A stretch of DNA of 8,778 bases from Nitrospirota bacterium (lineage in GTDB: Bacteria; Nitrospirota; Thermodesulfovibrionia; Thermodesulfovibrionales; JdFR-88): positions 1 to 8,778 of the forward strand of contig JAKAEG010000121.1 in NCBI GenBank assembly GCA_021819985.1, written 5' to 3'. Below the pieces are notes generated by a model. That model was not told the DNA's origin. It saw nothing but the letters and a program-made list of their open reading frames with translations, and did no database searches. A program made the translations under genes and the position numbers. Below, piece after piece: positions 1 to 6,484 of the stretch (positions within the stretch are counted from its first letter, which is position 1; every line of letters begins with the position of its first letter).

Positions 1-510
1 GTATCCAGGCATCCGCACGTCTTCGAGGCGGACACGGAAATAAAGACGGCGGAGGACGTAGTTGAAAAATGGCAGGAGCACAAAAAACGCGAAGGCAAGC
101 TTAAACTGAGCATTCTTGAGGGGATACCAGCCGGCATGCCTGCCCTGATGAGGGCAGAGAAGGTGCAAAAGAGGGCGGGCAGGGAAGGGTTCGATTGGGA
201 GCGGGCCGAAGACGTCCTTGAAAAACTGGATGAAGAGATAAAGGAATTTAAAGAGGCGGTAAAAAAAGAGAACCGGGACGAGATGGAAGAAGAGATAGGA
301 GACATTCTTTTTTCGGTCGCGAACGTTGCCCGCTTTCTTAAAGTGCGGCCCGAAGAGGCATTAAGGAAAACGACTGAAAAATTCATAAGCCGGTTCGGCT
401 ACATGGAAAATAAGGCAAAGGAACGCGGCATCGAGTTTCGGCAACTGACCCTAAAGGGAATGGATGCGCTCTGGGACGAGGCCAAGAGGAAGGAAAAAGA
501 CAGGGCATAG
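1..510 (+). CDS. mazG: MazG nucleoside triphosphate pyrophosphohydrolase (3' part)
   Basis: The reading frame is open from the first base, so the 5' end lies outside the window; 169 residues are visible. MazG hydrolyses (d)NTPs to NMP and pyrophosphate and is thought to clear non-canonical nucleotides and help set (p)ppGpp level in the cytoplasm. Seen here: the family's RHPHVF segment at residues 3-8, the stretch MPALMRAEKVQKRAG (46-60), then the C-terminal helical MazG domain with its metal-binding acidic residues, EExxE at 78-82 and ExxD at 98-101 (EEEIGDILF), and the typical ending KFISRFGYME. Judged against the 263-residue E. coli protein, roughly 90 residues are missing upstream. The ATG at 136 is internal and is not the start, because family-matching sequence continues upstream of it. 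The gene converges on the OsmC gene with one base between the two stop codons. Confidence 0.93.
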   Translation, partial: VSRHPHVFEADTEIKTAEDVVEKWQEHKKREGKLKLSILEGIPAGMPALMRAEKVQKRAGREGFDWERAEDVLEKLDEEIKEFKEAVKKENRDEMEEEIGDILFSVANVARFLKVRPEEALRKTTEKFISRFGYMENKAKERGIEFRQLTLKGMDALWDEAKRKEKDRA

Positions 511-511
511 T

Positions 512-952
512 TTAATCTGTGGATGGGGTCGCGGGTTCCATTTCCAGGCGGCTTTGCACCTGTATCCCGTGCTCCAGTATCTTGTGCACGGGGCATTGCA
601 GGGATATCTTGTAGAGTTTTTCAATCAGTTGCTGATTTAATTCACCCTTGAATTTTACTGCCATCTTTATTTGTTCATCGAATTGCTGGGCCTCTTCGCA
701 GTGCTCGCAATCCTCCTTGAAAGACCTTTCATATTCAACCCGGAATTCAACCTCATCAAGGGCAATTCCATGATGCTGCGCGTAACTATTGACGAGGACC
801 GCGCTGCAGGAGCCAAGCCCGGCAAGAAGCATTCCGTATGGCGTGATATCGCGGATATCCTCAACCGCACTGAGTTTCGGCTCCCCCTCGAATTGAGCCA
901 GAAATTCGGTCGTAAAATCTGCCTTCTGCCTGACGACTATTATCTCCGCCAT
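512..952 (-). CDS. OsmC family protein (peroxiredoxin-like fold)
   Basis: This 146-residue protein belongs to the OsmC/Ohr superfamily, whose members use two cysteines to reduce organic hydroperoxides; many paralogues have no assigned substrate. Seen: the first conserved Cys in LLAGLGSCSAV (Cys49) and the second in LQCPVHKILEHG (Cys120), with spacing usual for the family. An extra acidic CxxC (Cys82 and Cys85, DCEHCEE) lies between them. The start at 952 is chosen because AAAGGAGG (960-967) lies 7 bases upstream. The frame stays open to 1081, but the added 43 residues resemble nothing and would run through the likely promoter. The gene is transcribed away from aroC and toward mazG. Family assignment is firm; the substrate, and whether this is a true peroxidase or a YhfA-like paralogue, cannot be told. 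Confidence 0.9.
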   Translation of the reverse strand: MAEIIVVRQKADFTTEFLAQFEGEPKLSAVEDIRDITPYGMLLAGLGSCSAVLVNSYAQHHGIALDEVEFRVEYERSFKEDCEHCEEAQQFDEQIKMAVKFKGELNQQLIEKLYKISLQCPVHKILEHGIQVQSRLEMEPATPSTD

Positions 953-959
953 AGAAAAA

Positions 960-967
960 CCTCCTTT
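960..967 (-). promoter_or_regulatory. Shine-Dalgarno site of the OsmC gene
   Basis: On the minus strand this reads AAAGGAGG, with 7 bases before the ATG at 952. It is the best Shine-Dalgarno match in the window and decides the start of the OsmC gene against the longer open frame. Confidence 0.85.
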
Positions 968-987
968 AACGGGGTGCCAACGCGAAA

Positions 988-996
988 ATTCTATCA
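988..996 (-). promoter_or_regulatory. Candidate extended -10 promoter of the OsmC gene
   Basis: On the minus strand the bases read TGATAGAAT, an extended -10 element (TGn plus TAGAAT, five of six matches to TATAAT). No good -35 box lies 16-18 bases upstream, which is tolerable for an extended -10 promoter. Transcription would begin near 981, giving a leader of about 28 bases that carries the AAAGGAGG site. This is inferred from sequence only. Confidence 0.45.
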
Positions 997-1068
997 CAAA
1001 ACATGGGATTGAACTATTGATATCCGGCCAGGCAACGACGGCTTTCGCTTTCTCCCAATTATATCCAT

Positions 1069-1097
1069 TTGAAAAAACCATGCACAGGAAATATAAT
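1069..1097 (+). promoter_or_regulatory. Sigma70-like promoter of the aroCKB operon
   Basis: A -35 box TTGAAA (1069-1074), a 17-base spacer and a perfect -10 box TATAAT (1092-1097) form the best promoter in the window. Transcription should begin around 1103-1107, only 3-7 bases before the aroC ATG at 1110. The operon mRNA would therefore be leaderless or nearly so, which fits the lack of a Shine-Dalgarno site. Confidence 0.75.
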
Positions 1098-1109
1098 AAG
1101 TTCTCTAAA

Positions 1110-2285
1110 ATGCTGAGATTTTATACCGCAGGGGAATCACATGGCAAAGGCCTTATCGGCATGATCGAGGGCATACCCTCGGGGCTTGCCCTTTCCTCGG
1201 AAGACATAGATTTCCAGCTCAAAACAAGGCAGAAGGGCCACGGCAGAGGCGGGCGGATGAAGATCGAGTCCGACCGCGCGGAGATCATATCCGGAGTGAG
1301 ATGGGGCGTAACCACCGGCGCGCCCATAAGCCTCTTCATAGAAAACAGGGACTGGGCCAATTGGAATGAGGCAATGTCAGCTGATGCGAAATTCATCGGC
1401 TCCGCCCAGCCTGTAACAAGGCCAAGGCCCGGCCATGCAGACCTGGCAGGCGCGCAAAAGTTCGCCCAAAAAGATATCAGAAACATCCTTGAACGCTCAA
1501 GCGCCAGGGAGACGGCCATGAGGGTTGCCCTTGGCGCAGTCGCAAGGAAATTCCTTGACGCCTTCGATATAAAGATCGGCAGCTTTGTGTTCCAGATAGG
1601 CAGCGCCGTTATGAAGTCTGCGGCTGACCCTGCCTCCGAAAAAGGACTTTTAAATCTTTCCAAGAAGGCTGGCGCATCCGATGTCAGATGCCCGGATGAA
1701 GCCGCCGGAAACGAAATGAAATCGCTCATAGATGAGGCCGCCCTGGCCGGAGATACGCTTGGCGGAAAATTCACCGTATTTGCAATCGGAGCGCCGCCTG
1801 GGCTTGGAAGCCACACCCAATGGGACCGCCGCCTGGACGGCATAATGGCGCAGGCGATGATGTCCATACAGGCCATAAAATGTGTCGAGGTTGGCGGCGG
1901 GGCCGGTCTTGCCGAAACGCCGGGCTCCATCATAATGGATGAGATCTTTTATAACGCCAAAAGAGGCTTTTACAGGAAAACAAACAATATGGGAGGGTTC
2001 GAGGGCGGCATGACAAACGGCATGCCTCTTGTGGTCCATGCCACAATGAAGCCCATCCCCACGCTTAAAAAACCACTCCGGTCCGTGGACATGGCGACCA
2101 AAAAACCTTTCAAGGCGGCATACGAGCGCTCCGACGTATGCGCCGTGCCCGCGGCATCGGTCGTGGCGGAGGCGATGACGGCGCTGGTTGTATCGGAGGC
2201 CCTTTTAGAGAAGATGGGCGGCGACAGCCTCGATGAGACGCGCCGAAACTATGACGCCTATATCCGGCAAATTGCACAATTCTGA
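1110..2285 (+). CDS. aroC: Chorismate synthase
   Basis: This 391-residue enzyme catalyses the last shikimate-pathway step: 5-enolpyruvylshikimate-3-phosphate loses phosphate to give chorismate, using reduced FMN. Seen in order: MLRFYTAGESHGKGL (signature 1, with the conserved His), the GRGGRMKIESDRAEI segment, RPGHADLAGAQKF, the SSARETAMRVALGA stretch, GAPPGLGSHTQWDRRLDG, SIQAIKCVEVGGG, NNMGGFEGGMTNG, and KPIPTLKKPL with RSVDMATKKP near the C-terminus. The length fits the roughly 360-390 range of bacterial enzymes. The frame is open back to 1017, but family members begin at MLRF, and the ATGs at 1017 and 1080 lie upstream of, or inside, the promoter. It is the first gene of the aroC-aroK-aroB operon, and its 3' end overlaps aroK. 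Confidence 0.97.
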   Translation: MLRFYTAGESHGKGLIGMIEGIPSGLALSSEDIDFQLKTRQKGHGRGGRMKIESDRAEIISGVRWGVTTGAPISLFIENRDWANWNEAMSADAKFIGSAQPVTRPRPGHADLAGAQKFAQKDIRNILERSSARETAMRVALGAVARKFLDAFDIKIGSFVFQIGSAVMKSAADPASEKGLLNLSKKAGASDVRCPDEAAGNEMKSLIDEAALAGDTLGGKFTVFAIGAPPGLGSHTQWDRRLDGIMAQAMMSIQAIKCVEVGGGAGLAETPGSIIMDEIFYNAKRGFYRKTNNMGGFEGGMTNGMPLVVHATMKPIPTLKKPLRSVDMATKKPFKAAYERSDVCAVPAASVVAEAMTALVVSEALLEKMGGDSLDETRRNYDAYIRQIAQF

Positions 2286-2802
2286 TCTCAATATCGTCCT
2301 TACAGGTTTCATGGGAACAGGCAAAAGCTCCGTTGCCCGCGAGCTGGCGCATATGCTTGGACGCAAGGTGGTGGACGTTGACGCGGAGATCGAACGAAGG
2401 GCGGGAAAATCCATTTCATCGATATTCGCCGAGTACGGCGAGCCCCGCTTCCGCGATCTTGAGACCGAGGCCACACGTGAGACCGCCAAAGGAAAAAGCC
2501 AGATAATCTCGACTGGCGGCGGCGTGGTGCTGAGGAAGGAAAACATGGACGCGCTCAGGGGCTCAGGTATTGTTTTTTGTCTTTTTGCGACCCCCGAGGC
2601 GATACTTGAGAGGACCCGGTCCAACAAGGACAGGCCGCTCCTGCAAACATCCGACCCCCTTGGAAAGATCAGAGAACTGCTTGAGACCCGCGACCGTTAT
2701 TACAGGAACACCTGCAGCTACATGATAGATACAGTGGGGAAGACACCCGGAGAGGTGGCCCGGGAGATATTGGAGAAATTTTGCCTGAAAGCGGAAAAAT
2801 AG
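2233..2802 (+). CDS. aroK: Shikimate kinase
   Basis: This protein of up to 189 residues phosphorylates shikimate at the 3-hydroxyl using ATP, the fifth step to chorismate. It has the P-loop kinase fold: Walker A GFMGTGKS (25-32), the VDVDAEIERRAGKS segment (47-60) that holds the shikimate-contacting Asp, FRDLE (73-77) with the substrate-binding Arg, GGG (85-87) before the core strand, and the lid Arg in NKDRPLL (121-127). The start is uncertain: ATG at 2233, ATG at 2251 and TTG at 2272 all precede the conserved NIVLTGFMG, and none has a clear Shine-Dalgarno. Each choice overlaps the end of aroC (by 53, 35 or 14 bases), so translation is probably coupled to aroC. Its end overlaps aroB by 22 bases. 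Confidence 0.95.
   Translation: MRRAETMTPISGKLHNSDLNIVLTGFMGTGKSSVARELAHMLGRKVVDVDAEIERRAGKSISSIFAEYGEPRFRDLETEATRETAKGKSQIISTGGGVVLRKENMDALRGSGIVFCLFATPEAILERTRSNKDRPLLQTSDPLGKIRELLETRDRYYRNTCSYMIDTVGKTPGEVAREILEKFCLKAEK
2772..2775 (+). promoter_or_regulatory. Shine-Dalgarno site of aroB
   Basis: GGAG sits inside the 3' end of aroK, 5 bases before the TTG at 2781. It supports the TTG start of aroB and coupled translation with aroK. Confidence 0.7.
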
Positions 2803-3866
2803 AAATAACCGTTCAGCTTGGCAAACGGAGCTATCCCATACGCCTTGGAAGCGGAACGCTCCCGGAGCTTGGCCCTGCATTGCAGCCCCTCGGCTTTGAA
2901 AAACGCATAGCCTTAATAAGCAATCCAACAGTCTACGCACTTTACGGACAGACGGTACTTGACTCGCTTACCCGCGCCGGATTCGATGTGACCCTTATAA
3001 AAATACCTGACGGGGAGGAATACAAAAACCTCCTCTGGACGGAATTCATATACGGGGAACTCCTTAAGGCCAGGCTTGAGCGGGGCTCCTGCCTTGTGGC
3101 GCTTGGAGGGGGCGTTATCGGGGACATTACAGGCTTTTGCGCGGCCACTTACATGCGCGGCATTCGTTTTGTGCAGGTCCCGACAACCCTTCTTGCCCAA
3201 GTGGACAGCTCAGTCGGCGGCAAAACGGGCGTGAACCATCCTCTCGGGAAAAACATGATCGGGGCCTTCTGGCAGCCATCGCTGGTCTGGGCGGATACCT
3301 CCGTTTTAAACAGCCTTCCCGCAAGAGAATTCGCAGCCGGAATGGCCGAGGTCATCAAATACGGCGTGATAAGAGACAAAACTTTTTTTGAATATCTGGA
3401 AAAAGAAAGCGGCCCCATAAAAAAACTTGCGCCCGGAAATCTCATGCATATCATTAAAAGAAGCTGCGAGATAAAGGCGGAGGTGGTGGGCTTGGATGAG
3501 CGGGAGTCCGGCTTGAGGGCGGTCCTCAACTACGGCCATACGATCGCACATGCCGTGGAGACCCTGACGAATTATAAAAAATACCTTCATGGCGAGGCAG
3601 TGGCGATAGGCATGTGCGCCGAGGCGAAGATCGCGGTAAAAAGGGGACTACTAGCGGCGGCTGATCATGAAAGAATAAAGGCGCTCGCAGCCGCTTATGA
3701 CCTGCCTGCCGGTTTACCCGATGGCCTTATCAGCGATCAGGATTTAATTCAGGCGATGCTTATGGATAAAAAGGTGCAGAGCGCCAGGATCCGGGCCGTC
3801 CTTCCAGTGGGGATTGGAGAGGTGAGGATGGAGACTCTTTCGGATTCGGATTTTTACAAATTATAA
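2781..3866 (+). CDS. aroB: 3-dehydroquinate synthase
   Basis: This 361-residue NAD+ and metal-dependent enzyme converts DAHP to 3-dehydroquinate, the second shikimate-pathway step. Seen: DGEEYKN (77-83), the nucleotide-binding GGGVIGDITGF (109-119), PTTLLAQVDSSVGGKTGVN (134-152) with Lys148, KNMIGAFWQP, and the three metal ligands Glu190 (GMAEVIKYG), His253 (LNYGHTIAH) and His270 (LHGEAVAIGM). Near the end DKK (329-331) supplies another conserved Lys. Length matches the family (E. coli about 362). The start is TTG at 2781, supported by GGAG at 2772-2775 with a 5-base gap and by the family-like start KIEITVQLG. The start lies 22 bases inside aroK, so the two are likely coupled. It is the last gene of the operon, followed by a hairpin at 3884. 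Confidence 0.97.
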   Translation: MPESGKIEITVQLGKRSYPIRLGSGTLPELGPALQPLGFEKRIALISNPTVYALYGQTVLDSLTRAGFDVTLIKIPDGEEYKNLLWTEFIYGELLKARLERGSCLVALGGGVIGDITGFCAATYMRGIRFVQVPTTLLAQVDSSVGGKTGVNHPLGKNMIGAFWQPSLVWADTSVLNSLPAREFAAGMAEVIKYGVIRDKTFFEYLEKESGPIKKLAPGNLMHIIKRSCEIKAEVVGLDERESGLRAVLNYGHTIAHAVETLTNYKKYLHGEAVAIGMCAEAKIAVKRGLLAAADHERIKALAAAYDLPAGLPDGLISDQDLIQAMLMDKKVQSARIRAVLPVGIGEVRMETLSDSDFYKL

Positions 3867-3883
3867 TCAATAGAGAGAAACCT

Positions 3884-3909
3884 GCGACCGGAGGGTGCCC
3901 TCCGGTCGC
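3884..3909. terminator. Perfect hairpin between convergent aroB and helicase genes
   Basis: A 12-bp perfect GC-rich inverted repeat (GCGACCGGAGGG and its complement) has only two bases between the arms, so the real loop is probably four or more bases. It sits 17 bases after the aroB stop and 13 bases past the helicase stop. The plus strand has no T-run after it; the minus strand continues AGGTTTCTCTCT, moderately T-rich. It probably ends transcription from both sides, better for the helicase side. Confidence 0.6.
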
Positions 3910-3922
3910 AAACTAATGTCTG

Positions 3923-5149
3923 TTACCTGTAGTTGCGGAGTTTGGGGGCTGCTGAAAAAACCCTTTTCCCGCTCCCTTGGGTCTGCCGTGGCCTGCGGAC
4001 AAATTCTGCGTCCCGGCCAGGGGCGGGCACCTTATAATCGAAGCCTTCCAGTAAGCGTCTTTCCACCTTCTCTTCGAGCACCTGTTCTATGCTCCGCACC
4101 ATAACCTCATCCTCGCGCGTGACGAAGGTGAATGCGTCGCCGGTCTTTTCAGCGCGGCCGGTCCTGCCTATCCTGTGCGTGTAGGCTTCGGTGGTATCGG
4201 GCATGTCGTAGTTAATGACATGAGATATGCTTGATACATCGATGCCGCGGGCCGCGATGTCGGTGGCCACGAGGATCTGGTAAGCTCCGTTTCTGAACCC
4301 ATTGAGCGCCGCCTGACGCCGGTTCTGAGAAAGGTTCCCCTGAAGCGAGGCGCTCCGGTAACCGGCCCTGAGGAGTTGCTCCGCAACTCGTTGCGCCCTG
4401 TGCTTGGTGCGCGTAAAGACCAGGACCGAGCCGGCGCTGGTTTGGCTAAGCAGGCTGAGAAGAAGCGGCGTCTTCAAGTGCTGCCCTACGGGGTAGAGCG
4501 CATGGGCGACGGTATCTGCCGGTGCGGCATGGTCTACCTGTATCGTGACCGGCTCCTGCAGGATCTCGACGGCCAGGCGGCGTATGTCATGCGGCATCGT
4601 CGCCGAAAACATGAGCGTCTGGCGCTTCGCCGGGACATGTTTCATGATCTTTCTGATATCCGGAAGGAAACCCATGTCGAACATCCGGTCGGCCTCATCA
4701 AGGACAAGCATTTCGAGATCCGACAATATGACCGAGCGCTGGTTTATGTGATCAAGAAGGCGGCCTGGACACGCGATGACTATTTCCGCGCCGCGCTTCA
4801 GCTTCTGCGCCTGAAGATGACCGCTCACGCCTCCATAGACAGTGATGCTGCGCAGGCGTGTCTCTTTTCCAAGAAGGACAACCGCCTGGTGTATCTGCTC
4901 TGCCAGTTCACGCGTAGGCGCGATAACGAGTGCGCGGACACGGCCGCGCGGCCCTTGCATAAGCCGGTGCAAAACCGGCAGCACAAACGCGGCGGTCTTG
5001 CCTGTTCCGGTCTGTGCGAGACCCATTACATCGTATCCCTGCATGACTGAAGGGATCGCCTGCGCCTGGATCGGGGTGGGGGTGCTATACCCGGCTGCCT
5101 TTACCCCGGCAGCGACATGGGGGTGAAAATTAAATTTCTGAAATTCCAT
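3923..5149 (-). CDS. DEAD-box ATP-dependent RNA helicase, RhlE type
   Basis: This 408-residue cytoplasmic protein unwinds short RNA duplexes using ATP; RhlE-type helicases act in ribosome assembly, RNA decay and cold adaptation. Two RecA-like domains are complete: Q motif (GYSTPTPIQ, 20-28), motif I AQTGTGKT (45-52), Ia PTRELAEQ (79-86), Ib PGR (128-130), II DEAD (151-154), III SAT (182-184), V ATDIAARGID (295-304) and VI HRIGRTGR (325-332). The last 40 residues are a basic tail rich in Arg and Lys, typical for RNA contact; there is no large C-terminal domain of the DbpA or CsdA kind. The ATG at 5149 has AAAAGGAG (5153-5160) only 3 bases away, a tight but usable site. It stands alone between convergent aroB and a divergent flavoprotein gene. 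Confidence 0.95.
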   Translation of the reverse strand: MEFQKFNFHPHVAAGVKAAGYSTPTPIQAQAIPSVMQGYDVMGLAQTGTGKTAAFVLPVLHRLMQGPRGRVRALVIAPTRELAEQIHQAVVLLGKETRLRSITVYGGVSGHLQAQKLKRGAEIVIACPGRLLDHINQRSVILSDLEMLVLDEADRMFDMGFLPDIRKIMKHVPAKRQTLMFSATMPHDIRRLAVEILQEPVTIQVDHAAPADTVAHALYPVGQHLKTPLLLSLLSQTSAGSVLVFTRTKHRAQRVAEQLLRAGYRSASLQGNLSQNRRQAALNGFRNGAYQILVATDIAARGIDVSSISHVINYDMPDTTEAYTHRIGRTGRAEKTGDAFTFVTREDEVMVRSIEQVLEEKVERRLLEGFDYKVPAPGRDAEFVRRPRQTQGSGKRVFSAAPKLRNYR

Positions 5150-5243
5150 AATCTCCTTTTTTCGTGTTCGGGGAAAAAAGCCAGTGTATTGGGGCGGGTG
5201 TACAATGACGTAGTTTTCATCCGGTACTGAGTTTTGATAATTA

Positions 5244-5273
5244 AGCCTATCAGCTTTAAGCAGCTGCTGTCAA
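5244..5273 (-). promoter_or_regulatory. Candidate promoter of the helicase gene
   Basis: On the minus strand TTGACA (5273 down to 5268) is a perfect -35 box. The best -10 is TAGGCT (5249 to 5244) at 18 bases, only three of six matches, so the promoter is uncertain. A 10-bp palindrome AGCAGCTGCT (5259-5268) lies in the spacer beside the -35 box and could bind a regulator. Confidence 0.35.
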
Positions 5274-5288
5274 TGAAGATTTTTGACA
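5268..5288. repeat. Inverted repeat TGTCAA-N9-TTGACA in the divergent spacer
   Basis: The two 6-base arms, 5268-5273 and 5283-5288, are exact complements 9 bases apart. Each reads TTGACA outward, toward the helicase on the minus strand and toward the flavoprotein gene on the plus strand. They could be back-to-back -35 boxes or an operator for both genes. The plus-strand copy has no good -10 box at 16-18 bases. Confidence 0.5.
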
Positions 5289-5323
5289 AAGAGATTTTAC
5301 GCAAGCTCTTTTAAAGTTTTTTT

Positions 5324-5332
5324 TGTTATACT
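5324..5332 (+). promoter_or_regulatory. Candidate extended -10 promoter of the flavoprotein gene
   Basis: TGTTATACT is an extended -10 element (TGn plus TATACT, five of six). No clear -35 box lies 16-18 bases upstream. Transcription would start near 5339 and give a leader of about 54 bases before the proposed ATT start at 5393. It directly follows a run of eight T (5317-5324). Confidence 0.4.
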
Positions 5333-5380
5333 TAACGGTGGTCTTGAACGTATGAACCTTTTTCTCGGAATTTTTTCTAC

Positions 5381-5385
5381 AGGAG
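5381..5385 (+). promoter_or_regulatory. Shine-Dalgarno site deciding an ATT start
   Basis: AGGAG lies 7 bases before ATT at 5393, the normal distance. No ATG, GTG or TTG lies in the right frame nearby, so this site is the main argument for initiation at ATT. Confidence 0.65.
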
Positions 5386-5392
5386 TTCGGTC

Positions 5393-6484
5393 ATTATACT
5401 TCCAGCGCTGGTAATAAGAGGAAAGAAAATCGATGTCCCCATAGTCCAGGGGGGCATGGGGGTGGGTATTTCCCTGTTTCCGCTTGCGGCCTCGGTTGCT
5501 AGAGAAGGCGGACTTGGGATCATTTCCAGTGCCGGATTAGACCTGATTGTTTCCAAAAGGAAGGGCAAGAGAGTCAATTCCTATGAGGCGGCCTATGAGG
5601 AGGTCTCTCTTGCAAGGGAATCGGGCGGTCAGCATGTCGGGATGAATGTAATGGTGGCCCTGGCGCGGGATTATGAGGACTCCGTAAAAGGCGCCATTGA
5701 CGCCGGCGCTGCCGCGATCATATCGGGAGCAGGCTTGCCGCTGGGCCTGCCGCTTATCAGCGCTTCGAAAGATACGGCCCTGATACCGATCATCTCATCT
5801 GCCAGGGCGCTTGAAATAGTGTGCCGGAAATGGGAAAAAGCAGGCCGCAGGCCTGATGCCGTAGTGCTTGAAGGCCCTCTAGCGGGGGGACATCTCGGCT
5901 TTAGAATTGAAGAGATGGACTTGGGATCAAACAAGTTGGAAAATATGCTGCCCTTGGTCAAAGAGACTGCGCTCAGGCACGGGGATTTCCCGGTCATCGT
6001 CGCCGGGGGAATTTATTCGCACGGCGATATACAAAGATTTTTGCTGATGGGCGCAGACGCAGTTCAAATGGGGACGCGGTTCCTTGCCACAATTGAGAGC
6101 GGCGCTTCACATGAATACAAACAGGCGGTAGTCAATGCCACAGAGGAAGACATAGTGGTGGCGTATAACCCCGGTTCCCCATGCGGCCTGCCATTCAGGG
6201 TAATCAGGCATTCCCCCATGTTCGTCTCAGCGCTTAAAAAGCTTAGAGCGCCCAGATGCGACAAGGGATATGTCCTTCAAAAGGATACCGAGGGCAAATT
6301 CACAAAGTGCGCGGCAAAGCAGGACAACGAAGGCTATTTTTGCATCTGTAACGGTTTGTTAAGCTCTTCGGGATATGATTCCAGGGAGGAACCTCTTTTC
6401 ACGTGCGGCACGAACGCAAGCAGGGTGGACAAGATAATTTCAGTCCACGACCTCATGGAAGAACTGAAACATATTTCAAGCTGA
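5393..6484 (+). CDS. Nitronate monooxygenase-like flavoprotein (2-nitropropane dioxygenase family)
   Basis: This TIM-barrel FMN enzyme family oxidises alkyl nitronates; the same fold includes FabK-type enoyl-ACP reductases, so the true substrate is open. With the proposed ATT start the protein has 363 residues. Seen: VPIVQGGMGVGIS (15-27, phosphate-side FMN loop), GQHVGMNVMV, ISGAGLPLGLP, the EGPLAGGHLGF segment with the family's catalytic-type His167, VIVAGGIYSHGDI and DAVQMGTRFLATIES (FMN phosphate site). A C-terminal extension has Cys289, 306, 317, 319 and 338 and the NASRVDKIISV ending that I associate with homologues in anaerobes. The frame is open upstream to 5348 but holds no ATG, GTG or TTG; the first in-frame ATG, 5456, is the Met of QGGMG and would remove the first strand and part of the flavin loop. 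The neighbours give no pathway clue. Confidence 0.88.
   Translation: MILPALVIRGKKIDVPIVQGGMGVGISLFPLAASVAREGGLGIISSAGLDLIVSKRKGKRVNSYEAAYEEVSLARESGGQHVGMNVMVALARDYEDSVKGAIDAGAAAIISGAGLPLGLPLISASKDTALIPIISSARALEIVCRKWEKAGRRPDAVVLEGPLAGGHLGFRIEEMDLGSNKLENMLPLVKETALRHGDFPVIVAGGIYSHGDIQRFLLMGADAVQMGTRFLATIESGASHEYKQAVVNATEEDIVVAYNPGSPCGLPFRVIRHSPMFVSALKKLRAPRCDKGYVLQKDTEGKFTKCAAKQDNEGYFCICNGLLSSSGYDSREEPLFTCGTNASRVDKIISVHDLMEELKHISS

Noticed and set aside
671..1012. A 113-codon plus-strand open frame antisense to the OsmC gene
   Set aside because: It runs over the OsmC coding sequence and its Shine-Dalgarno, and its product matches nothing I know.
953..1081. Longer OsmC protein starting at 1081
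   Set aside because: The strong AAAGGAGG site and family length favour the start at 952, and the extra residues have no family match.
1121..1933. A 270-codon minus-strand open frame inside aroC
   Set aside because: It is antisense to a gene with full family motifs, has low-complexity Ala/Ser/Pro-rich composition and no family resemblance or Shine-Dalgarno.
4376..5050. A 224-codon plus-strand open frame antisense to the helicase
   Set aside because: It mirrors the conserved helicase codons, has no known motif, and the opposite strand carries every DEAD-box motif.
5288..5324. AAAGAG/CTCTTT stem followed by eight T as a terminator
   Set aside because: The stem is only 6 bp and AT-rich with a 12-base loop, and no plus-strand gene lies upstream that would need it.
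5352..5414. A 20-codon ATG open frame overlapping the start of the flavoprotein gene
   Set aside because: A leader peptide is possible, but the Shine-Dalgarno is poor and the residues show no regulatory pattern such as codon runs; a frameshift into the flavoprotein frame would not give the family N-terminus.
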